Positions 11,544 to 23,139 of a stretch of 64,000 nucleotides of DNA are shown here, one piece after another. The DNA comes from Paulownia fortunei (taxonomy: Eukaryota > Streptophyta > Magnoliopsida > Lamiales > Paulowniaceae). The stretch spans positions 14,830,694 to 14,894,693 of the forward strand of contig CM033119.1 of assembly GCA_019321725.1 (NCBI GenBank). Direction: 5' to 3'. The stretch's first letter is position 1, and each line of letters starts with the position of its first letter. The notes under the pieces were generated by a model, which saw only the letters and a program-made list of their open reading frames with translations, ran no database searches and was not told where the DNA came from. A program made the translations under genes and the position numbers.

Positions 11544-12290
11544 CTAATCCGGTACCACCATAATAGGAGCTGAAATGAGAGCCTTCTTGATGTGATTAAA
11601 GGCCTGTAAGCAATCAACATTAAAGTCAAATGGCTTATCTTTTTCCAAAAGGTTGCAAAAACATTTTACAATTTTTGAAAATTTTTTAATGAATCTTCTA
11701 TAAAACTCGGCATTTCCCAAAAAACTACGAATAGCTTTCATATTGTTTGGGGGTGGAAGTTTTTCAATAGCAACAATTTTTGCTCGGTCTACCTCAAGGC
11801 CTTCGTAGGATACTCGACGACCCAAAATAGTACCTTCTCTTACCATAAAATGGCATTTTTTCCAATTTAAAACAAGGTTAGTCTCCTCACATCTCCACAA
11901 AATAAGAGAAAGATTATGTAGATATATATCAAATGAGGAGCCAAATACTGAAAAATCATCTATAAAAATTTCCATTATGTTCTCCACCATATCATGAAAA
12001 ATTGCCATCATGTATCTTTGAAATGTGACTAGGGCATTACAGAATCCAAATGGCATTCTTTGAAAAGCAAAAGTACTATAAGAGCATGTGAATGTTGTTT
12101 TCTCTTGATCTTTGGGTGTTATGACAATTCGATTGTACCCTGAATAACCATCAAGAAAATAATAGTATTGATACCTTACAAGTTGGTCTAACATTTGATC
12201 AATAAATATGAGGGAAAAATGGTCCTTACGAGTAGCTTTGTTGAGTTTTCTATAATCAATACATACTCACCAACATGTGACCGTTCTTGT
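11544..12290 (-). pseudogene. Reverse transcriptase of the Athila-like element
   Basis: The longest retroelement frame of the window (216 codons from 12194), extended upstream by decayed sequence. It has FLDGYSGYNRI (motif with the first catalytic Asp), DQEKTTFTCSYSTFAFQRMP, FGFCNALVTFQRYMMAIF, the active site IFIDDFSVFGSSF, LVLNWKKCHFMVREG, then RSFLGNAEFYRRFIKKFSKI. Catalytic Asp residues are intact, but the frame ends in a stop before RNase H and is broken upstream near 12240-12290. Confidence 0.88.
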
Positions 12291-12407
12291 TGGTATTAGT
12301 TCATTATTATCATTTTGAATTATGGTCATGCCACCCTTTTTTGGAACTACTTGAACTATACTCACCCAAGAACTATCAGAAATTACATAAATAATTCCAG
12401 CATTTGA

Positions 12408-13330
12408 CTATTTCAAAACTTTATTTCTTACAACCTCTTTTATTATAGGATTTAGTCTACATTGATATTCAATAAATGGTTTGTAAGATTCTTCCATTAA
12501 GATTCTATGCATGACAATTGAAGGACTAATACCTTTTAAATTAGAAATTGACCAACTAATAGCAGATTTATGCTCTCTTAAAACACAAAGCAACTTTTCA
12601 ACCTATAAAGGAGATAAGGATGTTGAAATAATTAACGGATAAGTGTTGTTAGCACATAGAAATTCATACCGCAAATGCTCGGGAAGTGCTTTCAACTCCG
12701 ATGATATTGTTTGTTCCTTCATTGTGGATCTATTATTGTTTCCTTGCATTGATCCTTCTTCAACTCCACCTCTCTTGATTCAAGAAAGAGCAAGTAATGT
12801 ATTAAATCATCATTATTAATATCATGGTGATTACATTGCATTATAGAATGAACAATGCATTGCTCTAAAGGTTCGGTAGGAATTTGTTTGAGAAAATGAT
12901 CATGCAAGCAAGTTTCTAACATTTCAATCCTATTACAAGTATGTGGTTCCTCTTGAAACTTCAATACATGATAAATATTAAACATCACTTCATCCTCATT
13001 AACTCTTATAGTTAATTCACCATGTTGCACATCAGTCAAAGCACACCCGGTAGCAAGGAATGGTCGACTAAGAATTAAAGAAATTTCTTGGTCTTCCTCC
13101 ATATCTAACACCAAAAAATCTGCAGGAAATATGAATTTATCCACTTTTACTAATACATCTTCAACAACTCCTTTTGGATAGATAAAAGACCTATCCGTCA
13201 ATTGCAAGGTGATAGTGGATGGTGACTTCTCCAATTCCTAGTTTCCTAAAAATAGAAATTGACATCAAATTAATACTTGCTCCAAGATCACATAATGCTT
13301 TATCAAAGAAAGATCCTCCTATGGTACAAA
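12408..13330 (-). pseudogene. Protease region of the Athila-like element
   Basis: Minus strand. At 13255-13320 the frame reads SFFDKALCDLGASINLM, the retropepsin active site with D-L-G in place of D-S/T-G, as usual for this group. After a frameshift, 12719-13234 gives LTDRSFIYPKGVVEDVLVKV, DKFIFPADFLVLDMEED and LILSRPFLATGCALTDVQHG, the second half of the protease fold. The stretch 12408-12593 is the linker to reverse transcriptase (AISWSISNLKGISPSIVMHR; the conserved 'I.GISP..CMH.I' motif). Confidence 0.8.
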
Positions 13331-13407
13331 GAATAGTAAAACTCTCTGGATCCTTCAATTTTTGAGGAAGTTTTTCTATAAAATGGTACTACATTCTTCT
13401 GTGAGAT

Positions 13408-15073
13408 TCACAGTTTCTTGAATATTTCCAAAAATTTTGCATATTGTGAATCCATCTTTTTCTTTTGAAATCTTTGTGGAAATTGAATGGGAACATTAAA
13501 TTTAGAAGTTTCAAAGTTAGGAGTAGATTTTAGCTTCTCAGCCCCTATTTGTTCATTTGATTGTCTTTCTTCTTTCTTTGGTTGTTCCTCCATAGGAGCT
13601 TGACCAGAAGTGTTTTCCATTGGCTCATCATTGTTAGAATGTTTCATTTTCGGCCCCTTGATTCAGTTCTACTTTGAAGTTGGATAGCTTTGCAATGCTA
13701 CCTTGGATTGATTTTCGTATCACTTGGAAAGTTTCCTTTATGTTTTTGAGCATTAAATTCAGTAGCAAGCTGTCCAATTTGAGTCTATTGATTTCATTTG
13801 AGCTCCTAAACTTGAAGCTAGCTGCCCCAACTGAGTCTCAATGTTGTTTATCTTTGTTTCATCCCTATTGAATCGGACTTTTGTCTCGCCAATGAAAGTG
13901 CTAATCAAATTCTCCAAATATTCCTTTTTCTCATCTATTTGAGGGTTGGAATATGGTGGTGTTGTAATCCGGTGAGGGTTGAAGCACATTTTGATTGTTG
14001 GCATAGGAAAAATTATCATGATTTCTAAGCCCCGGATAGTAGTGAGTCGGTAATTTATTTTCCTAAAATTAAAATTATGGTTATTAACAAAATTTACCTA
14101 CTCATTACCTTTAGTTTCCATCAATGAAGTGCTAGGGGATGTCATGGAATCCATTCTTTGAGAAGCTCCATTAGATGTCCAACCTACAAATTGGTTAGAA
14201 ATAGCATAAATTTATGCAGCTAATTGTGTAAATGAATCTACCTCAAGAACACCAGCAACTTTTTTAATGGAAGACCTCTCAGAAGGCCATTGATAACTAT
14301 CAGTAGTCATCTCCTCCAGCAAAATATGGGCTTCATTTGCGGTCTTAGGCATCAAAGTCCCACCTGCGGCAGCATCTATCATAGTTCAAGTTTGCCTGTT
14401 CAAACCATTGTAGAAATATTGTACCTGCTGTCAATCCTCATAACCATGTTGAGGACATCTTCTTAGAAAATCTTTAAACCTCTCCCAAGCTTCATATAGT
14501 GGTTTAACGTCTTGTTGGCGAAATTGAGCTATCTCACTCTTGAGTTGAAGTGTCTTACTTCGAGGAAAATACTTAGCAAGGAATTTTTGTGTCAAGTTAT
14601 TCCAACTCGGTATGCTTTATGGTGTAAAAGATTGTAACCATAGCCTAGCTTTGTCTCAGAGTGAGAATGAAAATAAGCAAAGTCTAATGGCATCATCGGG
14701 CACTCCATTCGTTTTGGTGGTGTCAAATCTCCAAAAATATGGCTAAGTGTGCATTAGGATCCTCCAATGCATTTCCACCAAATTGATTTTGTTGCACCAT
14801 ACTAATGAGGGTTGGTTTGAGCTCAAAATTATTGGCATTAATCAGTTTTTGAGCTATGCCAGAGTAATTTTGGTTCATGATTGGTTGAAAATAGTCCCGA
14901 ATAGCTCGTTGTGGTATCGGTTGTTGCAATGGAAGATTGACATTCACATTAGCATTGTTGATGTTATCCGTCATGGCTTGATTGTCAACTCTTTTTGTTG
15001 CTCTAATAGCTTGAAGAGTCCTCTCGATTTCTAGATCAAAATAACCCAAGTCAAAACTTCTAGTCTTATGCAT
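13408..15073 (-). pseudogene. gag of the Athila-like element
   Basis: Minus-strand nucleocapsid/coat polyprotein remnant. The start block at 14723-15073 contains RAIRDYFQPIMNQNYSGIA and LEDPNAHLAIFLEI, followed out of frame by NGVPDDAIRL, LWLQSF, KFLAKYFPRSKT, and FRRCPQHGYED (conserved order of the Athila-type gag). Downstream blocks at 13759-14019 (ENLISTFIGETKVRF, IETQLGQLASSLGAQ) and 13408-13647 (FNVPIQFPQRFQKKKMDSQY, KFLEIFKKL) complete it. Multiple stops and frameshifts separate the blocks. Confidence 0.8.
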
Positions 15074-15194
15074 ACAAATACGTATAATTCAATGCAAGAT
15101 AAAACAACAACAAAATATGGAAAGAAAATAAAAATAATCTAAATTAAAATCAAGACTAAGTCATAACAGTATTAATGCAATTATGATAAAACAA

Positions 15195-15212
15195 TCCTCG
15201 GCAACGGTGCTA
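15195..15212 (-). other. Primer-binding site of the Athila-like element (tRNA-Asp type)
   Basis: The minus strand reads TAGCACCGTTGCCGAGGA, about 15 of 18 bases complementary to the 3' end of plant tRNA-Asp (PBS form TGGCGCCGTTGCCGGGGA). It lies a few bases inside the right LTR, where reverse transcription would be primed. Confidence 0.8.
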
Positions 15213-15219
15213 AAAACTT

Positions 15220-16804
15220 ATTCGTGATATATTTTGCAAATTACAAGTGCACGGTGTCAAGTTTTAATACAACGGTGAGTTGAGTATCTTATCCACGAGG
15301 ATTATAACCAAAATTTGCAGCAAGTACTGTAGTTCAAATAACCCTAATTTTATTTAGAAAATTAAGTGATGATTGGTAAATAAAGTAGAATAAGATAAAA
15401 ATTGCAAAGATAAAACTAGAGTTCTTAGAAGTAATACAACAAACACTTTATGAATAAGAAATTGTAGAGGAATGACTCACCTAATTATCACCTATGTTCT
15501 TCCTTCCAAAACATACTAATTCAAGTCAACAATCATGTAAGTCAAGAATTCCTAAACTCATTAATTCTCTCTCTCAAGTGTCGAATTGATTATGAGTTCT
15601 AATATAAATTTCAATATCTCTATAAAAACTCAAGAATAAAACTCTATAAATGTTCAATGAATTCTTTTTCAAAACTTCAAAGGTTTCATAAGTTTATCAA
15701 CTCTATGATTCATGGGTTATGTTATCTTTATGATCATGTATAATATTCCCTCTCTCGAGTATCGAATCTCATACATCAAACACTCTCAATTAATGGCCAA
15801 ATAATCAAAATGTAATACTAAACAAGATAACATAAATAAGATGAATAACTTGAACTAATAATATTTGGAATTCAAAACATAGGATCAAATACATCATCCT
15901 CTAGAAAGAAATATTTAGTTCATCATGTATGAATATGACATCAAGAAATACATAAGAAAGAGCATGGAAATTGTTTACCAATTTGCGAAATGGAAGAAAT
16001 GGTTGAATCTCTCCTTGTCTTCAAAAATGGCTCACTTTTCTCTCCAAGAATAGCTCTCTACGTAGCAGCAAGCTCTCACTGTCTGGCTGCCTTTTTCTGT
16101 CTAAGAATAACTTCTCACATCCATTATTCCTTTGGAAGCTTTTTGGGGTCCTTAAAATCACATGGGAGAAGCCCTAAAGAGGGTTAAAAACCCATTTTGC
16201 CCTTTTTATCCATATGGCAACGTGTAGGCGCTAACTAGACAGTCTGGCACAGCTAGGCACTATCTTCAGCATCTTCAGCCTCTTTAAACCAATTTTGGAC
16301 CCCATTCTATCCCAAAACAGCTTTTTCTATCTTCATAAGAATTTCATTTCTATGTCTTGGCTTTCCATAGCCACTTAAATCAACTAATTATGACATTTGT
16401 AGAGATAGTTATTCCTAAAATACCAAGATGTGTCATAGCCAAAAATTATAGCCCAGTGCTGACTCTTGAACTCGATTTTTCTTATTGTGATAGATAGAAT
16501 TGAATTTTGTGGTAAACATAGAAGTTATAGATATATCTATTTTATTTCTATTGATTCATTAGTCAAGTCAAAATCATATTTGTGCAAAGAGTTATGATTG
16601 AAACACAAAAATTGTCATTAGTTGCACCACAATTCAGATCTTCAACATTTCAACCAAGTTTTTAGTTTCTTTCCATATTCTTTCCTTTTGGTCATTACCT
16701 ACAAAATTTCAAACTAAATACATAAAAAGTAGCAAAAACACTTGAAAATAAACTAAATGGTAATCAAAAGGCATATGAATTATTGATATAAAACCAACTT
16801 ATCG
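15220..16804 (-). repeat. 5' LTR of the Athila-like element
   Basis: Long terminal repeat of about 1.58 kb. Bases 15220-16335 match the left LTR; 16336-16804 is present only here and ends TTATCG directly before the target duplication gtctt. The terminal CG instead of CA looks like a point change. The length fits Athila LTRs. Confidence 0.78.
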
Positions 16805-16809
16805 GTCTT

Positions 16810-17721
16810 TTATTCCCCAAGCAAAAACTTTGATATTATGTCTAAGGAAATCTACCAACATCTCCTCAACCGCTGGCTCGAGGTTGGTACCAATCCTTGT
16901 CACCTTTCATGCATCACATGGAACCAGCTAAATAACTTTGAGCTCTTTGATTGCCTCTAATCTTGCTTCCTCATATTTTTTTTTTCTCTTTAGTTGACGC
17001 CTCAACTATTGACTCATCTTCTAATGAAGATATCATCTTTTGTTTTCCTGTATCATTAGGCATTCTGCACTTCTCTTGTCGGCTTAATTAATTGTTTACT
17101 TTATGTAATCCTGGCTATTCTCTTATCTCCAACTGCCTCACCCACTCCTTTAGGCTTGGAAACTTCAACTTCATATGGTAGGTGGATGCTACTGCGTGAA
17201 ACAAGTTTAATCTTGATCTCCCCAAAATCATGTTGTATATGGGTGGGGCATTGACTACTAGAAACTTGATCATCTTCGTTACTCTCTTGGGGTATGTTCC
17301 TAATGACATTAAGAGTGAGACTTCTCCAAGTGCTTCTACAACTTCTCCACTGAATCCCATGAGTAGAGTATTAACTTTAGTTAACTACACATTATTAATC
17401 CCCAATTGTGCAAATGCATCATAGAAAATAATGCTTGTTGAGCTATCACTATCAACTAGTATCTTCGTAACTCATAAATTTAACACTATTGCTGATATGA
17501 CTAAGGCATCGTTGTACATGTCCCTCATGCCTCCCAAATCTGATTTATTGTAACTGATCTCTTCTCTCAAAACATGTATTTTTTAGATTCATTTTATGGA
17601 TTGATTGAATCATGATTAGACCCTTCTAGCAGCCTGAGCGAGTGCTTTTCTAGCGGTATGCGAATCTCCACCAGCAAGTCCTCCAGATATAACTCCAATC
17701 ACCCCTGCAATTGGTAGGTTG
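16810..17721 (-). pseudogene. Protease and start of reverse transcriptase of the Tat-like element (right part)
   Basis: Minus strand, between the two nested insertions. From right: the gag-protease linker VISGGLAGGDSHTARKALAQ, then a stop, then the protease: KILVDSDSSTSIIF with DSDS where the active site DTGS is expected, AFAQLGI, and at 17115-17360 ALGEVSLLMSLGTYPKR, FLVVNAPPIYNMILGRSRLN, LNLFHAVASTYHMKLKFP. Next comes the linker ending EPAVEEMLVDFLRHNIKVFA, where the Athila-like element interrupts. The linker contains stops. The order and motifs match Tat polyproteins. Confidence 0.8.
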
Positions 17722-19792
17722 TGTTACAACCTCTCAAAAATATGTATACATATATATATATAAACAACTTGTGCAACATAATTTGTGCATGTATGCGTGT
17801 GTATAATTTTTTTTTTCTAGCTAGTTAGTTTGACATAACACTGATAAAGTAAAGTACTTTAACATCCTGTAACACTTTATATAAATAGATAGCTATTTGA
17901 ACAATAAAAAGGTCTATCAAAATCATTGCAAAACTCAGACTCATTTACAATGGAGTTTTCAAAGTGATATATATGATAAGATCACTAATATAATACAATA
18001 GACCGTAAAATCAAAAACACAACCTATAAAATAGCCCCAATAGGTCGTCATCCAATTACATCGATCTTTGAAAGCTTGTAGGAGCTCCACAGCCAGCCCA
18101 GTAAACTAGAGGTCTCAAGTCTCACCATGTTTACCTACAATGTATGAACTACGTGAATTAATGTTCAGTAAGTAAAAATCTTGCATGATGAGTGATAATC
18201 TAACATATATGCAGTGCATCTCTATAAAATCATGCCAGGAATACAAGCCCCTGAACCAAAATATTTCATTCAAAATTACTTTTCACCAATGGGCTCTTGG
18301 CCTACCTACTATGCACCAAATAGAGTTCTAAACAATATCAATAATCACATGGCCATAAACAAATTGACTCAATATAGGGGCCATCTTCTGGGATCACCAG
18401 AGGTCCACCCCTTGTCTTCCCAAGTGATTCTTCAGAAGTTTTCCCACCAGCGGAGTCAATAAGGGCACAGTCAAACACACTTAGCTAACATATAAAAACA
18501 TATAACCAAGCCATAGAATTGCCAAAATTCATGGATTTAGCTCCCGTAACTCAGTCTCCTTCACAGCACACCAAAACGGATTTTGCTACTTTGGCAGTTT
18601 GAGTGTTTCTCCAATATCATGCTCTATTTCAATTTCTAACTGATCAAAATACATTCCAACACTCTTAACTCATATATGGACATGTAAATGGTAGTAATTA
18701 TAGGTTTTATTAAAAATATCATACACTTTTGAAGCCTAAAATACAAAAAAATAGTAAGGTGACAGTTTCTACCACAAGTTTTTCCTATTAAGTGTTTGTC
18801 ATAAAAAACGCTTTAGTTATGCACCAAAGTATAACTAAAAACTTCCTAACAATTTTATAAGAGATATTGAAAGCTTAATAAATAGTAAACCTATTTAGAA
18901 TAATTTGAAAACTAAAGGCAAAATTGTAGATAAGTGTTACCTTTGCAAATTTTGAAATTAAACTTAATGGTAATCACTTCTCCTTTGCTTTTCTTGCTTT
19001 TATTTCAACTTGGAATCAATTTGGAGTACTTGGAGACCTTAAGGTGTGTGTTTGGAAGCTAAAAATAACTGAAATGAGGATCTGGTCATGGCTTAAGAGT
19101 GAAGGGTTTGAGGTGTTAGCTTGAGGTGTTAGCTTAAGCTTAATAAGAAAGCATGATATGGCAAAGTTTGAGGTGCCAAATGGTGGTTTAAATCTAATAT
19201 TATACATAACTTATACATCTATAATTTGGTATTTCTAAGCATTTATTTCTTTATTTACAATCTATATTAATTTTCGTACAATCAGATAATAAATTCTACC
19301 CAAATTTCTTAACCGTTCATTCGATCTTTAAAATCGATTGACATTCGATTCTTAAATAGAATGTCTAGTTTTCATTTCTAAAATCATATGCACGTATGGA
19401 CCTTGAAGTATGACACTTAAATCAAATTATATCATATTTAATATCCCAAATATTAATAGTTTATGGATGTATACTTTTAAAACACCTTGATCTAGTTGAA
19501 TTGAAACGTATTAGCTTACTAGTAATACCTTTAATTACTTCTAAAATTATAACATATAACCTATGAATATCCAATAGATTGGCCAATCCATTCTTTCTCT
19601 TATCTAAATATTTAATTTCTTAATTAGGTTATAAGATCTCAACCACTAATATCATGTGATAGCATTAGAGGTCTAACGATTAAGAATGCTATATAAGATG
19701 TCATATAAATGTTAATGCAAATTAGCATATAAGTAGCATGTAATGCATGAATCACATTGGGCAAGTGAGTAGTGTGAGGATTGGGTATTACA
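17722..19792 (-). repeat. 3' LTR of the second nested element
   Basis: A 2.07-kb repeat paired with 23140-25303. Both ends align, but the inner block 18137-18482 has no counterpart in the other LTR, which holds a different block at 23554-24000. Confidence 0.85.
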
Positions 19793-22700
19793 TCATCCCC
19801 TCCTCATTAAAATTTCGTCCCCGAAATTTTACTTACCAAAAACTCTAGATATTTAATTATCATTTTATGCTTCCTTTCCCAAATAGCTACTTTCGTTGAT
19901 TAACTTCTACTCAGTACTTTAACTAAAAAGATATTCTTATTTTGAAGTTGCTTTACATCCCTTACTAAAATCTCTATAGGTCTTTCTTCATATCTCCGAC
20001 CTCAATTTAGTTCTATTAGTTCCTTTTTCAATAAATGAAATAGATTCATGATAAAATTCCTTAAAATGAACACATGAAATATTGTGAACTCAAGACATTG
20101 ATACAAAGAGGTCGAGTTGACAGGCAATATCCTCAATTCTATTAAGTTTGCATGTTACATACCCAAAAAATTTTGTTCTGCCTAACCTGCATAATCCCTT
20201 TCATTGGAGATACCTTGAAAATAAATTTGATCCTCTATCATAAATTGCAATGATATTCCTCTTTAATCTGCATAACTCTATAATCACCTATAACTAGTTT
20301 CCATAAATTGGTAATTTGTTCTACCACTTCTATCATTTCCCAAACCATATTTAGCCTAAAAGAACACCAAATTTATTTCAATAAAGTGATGAACTATATT
20401 TTCTATCATACAATGCCTCATAGAGAACTATCATAAGTAGTCTTATCACTGTTATTATAAGAAATTCCACTCAAGGAAAAAACTTCTCAATTGACATCAA
20501 CAATCTAATGCACAAGCTCTAAGTATATCTTGTAAAGTCTAATTTGTTTGTTCTGATCGTCCATTGATGTATGGATTATCACAATACTAAAATATAATTT
20601 TGTTTCCAATAACTGATGTAAGATTTTCTAGGAAGTAAACAAAGACCTTAAATCTACATCAAAACTAATAGATACTAATAAAGCATAAAATCTAACCATT
20701 TCTTATACATTTATCCTTCGATATATTTCCATGGAATACCTAGGGTAAATTGAGAAAGAATGGGCATATTCAGTTAATCTATGAACAATAACCGAATTCC
20801 ATTATCATATACAAAATTCATGAATGTTTTCCCATTCCACCTTAAAATAAAAGTAGAACTAAACCATTTCTACATATGCACTTTTACATATATCCTTTTT
20901 TTTAGTGGCAAACTAAATATTAACAATATATTCCATAACAGCTAGTCCAGTATCTGATATCTGTTCATTTTCTTGAGATCACAAACATCATTCATACCAC
21001 TAAATAAAACTAATAAAAAGGTACATGATCATCACTTAAAACTTAGTCTTGTAATTTCTTATCCCTCATTTTCACATCTATCTCTTATTAAGAGATTATT
21101 ATCACTTATCACAAAAATCTATTTAAGTGTCTTTTATGCTTTTCATCTTAGTCTTAACCTTTCATCAACCGTATTTTGAACATTTGAAATTGGATCAATC
21201 AAAATCAGTCTTGCCAAAATATTATTACACAGATAATCCACCATCTACTCTATTTCATCCTCTATACACCCCTCAATTCCCATAATAGTTTATGATGTAA
21301 AATTTATATGAATATTAGTCTATTATGATATTTCATTACAATGACATCTATAGTTATATGGATCATATAATATATTCACTTACTATTAATATCCATCATT
21401 TCATCAAGTTCAACGGCCTTTGAGCAAGTACTACGATTTTGTAATGTCACATGTAGTATTACCAAAATAATCTAATTAACTCGAAGAGTGTAGAGTAAAT
21501 TTTCTACATTGCACCAAACATATACCAAAACACAATGAGATAACACCACTATACATAATACATAATTTATATTTAAAGTTTGAGTCACTACCGAAGCTCA
21601 AATTAATTTTCTTTAAGTAATTAGAGATTTCTTCCCACTTAGTGAACCATTCACATTTCATATACCTGCATGTATGATGAAATAAAGCGGTAACAACCTA
21701 GGAGAAATTTTGACTAAATATCTAATAATATCACTAACCCATAAAAAGTTTTTTATTTCTATCACATTTATTAGTCTTCCCTATTTCAATACAACCTCGA
21801 AGTTTTGAATAGTTTTAAGGACATCTTCTTAAAAAAATTACCAATCCCAAAAATAAATATTGTATTACATAACCAAAAGATTGTATTTACTAAATTGAAC
21901 AAATAATTTTCTACTTTCTTAGAGTTTCCAAAATCATATTGAAAGGTCAATCATATTTCTCCTCTTTGTACACTAAGATATCATCAATGAATATCACCCC
22001 AAACATACCCATATAGAATCATCAAATACATTATTCATCATGTATATCAAAATAATTAAGGCATTAGTCAACTCAATGGCACAACAAGAAATTCATAATT
22101 AATTTAAACTGAAAATCAATCCTCAAGATAACAATAGCTCCTATTAATTTATCAAATAAACCGTAATATGAAAATCTATACTTATTACAAATTATTACTC
22201 AATTCATTTGCAATAAATAATATATAACCTCAAGATTCATCTTTTTTCTATGTGAATATGAAGTGGAACTTGTTTAGGAGAAGCACTAGACCTTAATGTC
22301 TTATTCAACATTATAACAATATCACTCAAGGTTTTTCGAATTCCAATAGGTGTATATGATAAACTAAAAGAGAGATTAGATTTGTTCATACAACTATATT
22401 AGGATAAAATCAAATTGTTAGTCAATACCATTCTTGAAAACTTCTTTACAATATGTATCAAGATCTAAGATCACACAAATGGATTTTTAGTAAATTCGAT
22501 CATTTCAAAAAATTCTAACACAACCCAAAGATTGATAATAACTCTTTCTTATTATTCTCTTTCACGGTAACTATAGAAAATTATAATTTGATAATCTTCT
22601 TTATTATTTGCAAATAGTAAATATTTTCCTACTATAGCCTCCATAAAATTTCTAAATTTTCATCACCTAGAATTTAATCGTCTTAATAATCTTGAAATAA

Positions 22701-23122
22701 TCCGCAATGCATAGTTCTCAATAAATCAATCAACACAAAAAGTTATATTATAATCCTAGCCAATATAACAAAATTAACCTAGAACTCTTAAAATCAAATT
22801 AGTTGATCTTGAACCTCCAGAAGGAATTAAAACATTGAAACTAACCTCATATATATATCAAGTATCATATCTAGTCTTATAACAAACTTAGTAGATAATA
22901 GAGAATATGTAGGTCTAAAGATAGAATATCAAACATAAATTTAATACCTGTTATTACTGATGAGTTTGCCTCAATATTATTTTATACAAAATCTTAAAAC
23001 ACATAGCCAGTATTATTCATGAAATACAAAATGAATTATATAATAAATAAAATTTACTGGCATTGTTGTGCTCCACTAGTTTTAGAAATCATATACATGG
23101 ATAGTCTACAGAACGACAAACT
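19793..23122 (-). pseudogene. Interior of the second nested element, coding remnants only
   Basis: On the minus strand next to the 3' LTR is a purine-rich tract (aatgaggaggggatga) preceded by AATTTCGGGGACGAAATTT, a common end of gypsy interiors. Fragments of integrase and reverse transcriptase can be recognised only by nucleotide phrasing. No frame longer than about 70 codons carries a family motif, and gag and protease are not seen, so large deletions are likely. Confidence 0.6.
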
Positions 23123-23136
23123 GGGCTCTGATACCA
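23123..23136 (-). other. Primer-binding site, initiator tRNA-Met type
   Basis: The minus strand reads TGGTATCAGAGCCC, the common plant retroelement PBS complementary to the 3' end of initiator tRNA-Met. It lies three bases inside the LTR that starts at 23140. Confidence 0.9.
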
Positions 23137-23139
23137 CTC

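Larger units (their letters stand above)
7636..16804 (-). mobile_element. Athila-like Ty3-gypsy retrotransposon nested in the Tat-like element
   Basis: Minus-strand element flanked by the 5-bp duplication gtctt (7631-7635 and 16805-16809). The insertion splits the host reverse transcriptase: VFAW ends the right side and GIPPEV resumes on the left. Order from the right: long LTR, PBS matching the 3' end of plant tRNA-Asp, gag, protease, reverse transcriptase, RNase H, integrase, a non-coding tail and the left LTR. The motifs FLDGYSGYN, KCHFMVREG, PPPNNMKAIRSFLG and [20 protein letters not shown] are those of the Athila group. No env-like frame was found between integrase and the 3' LTR. Scattered stops show that it is dead. 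Confidence 0.87.
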
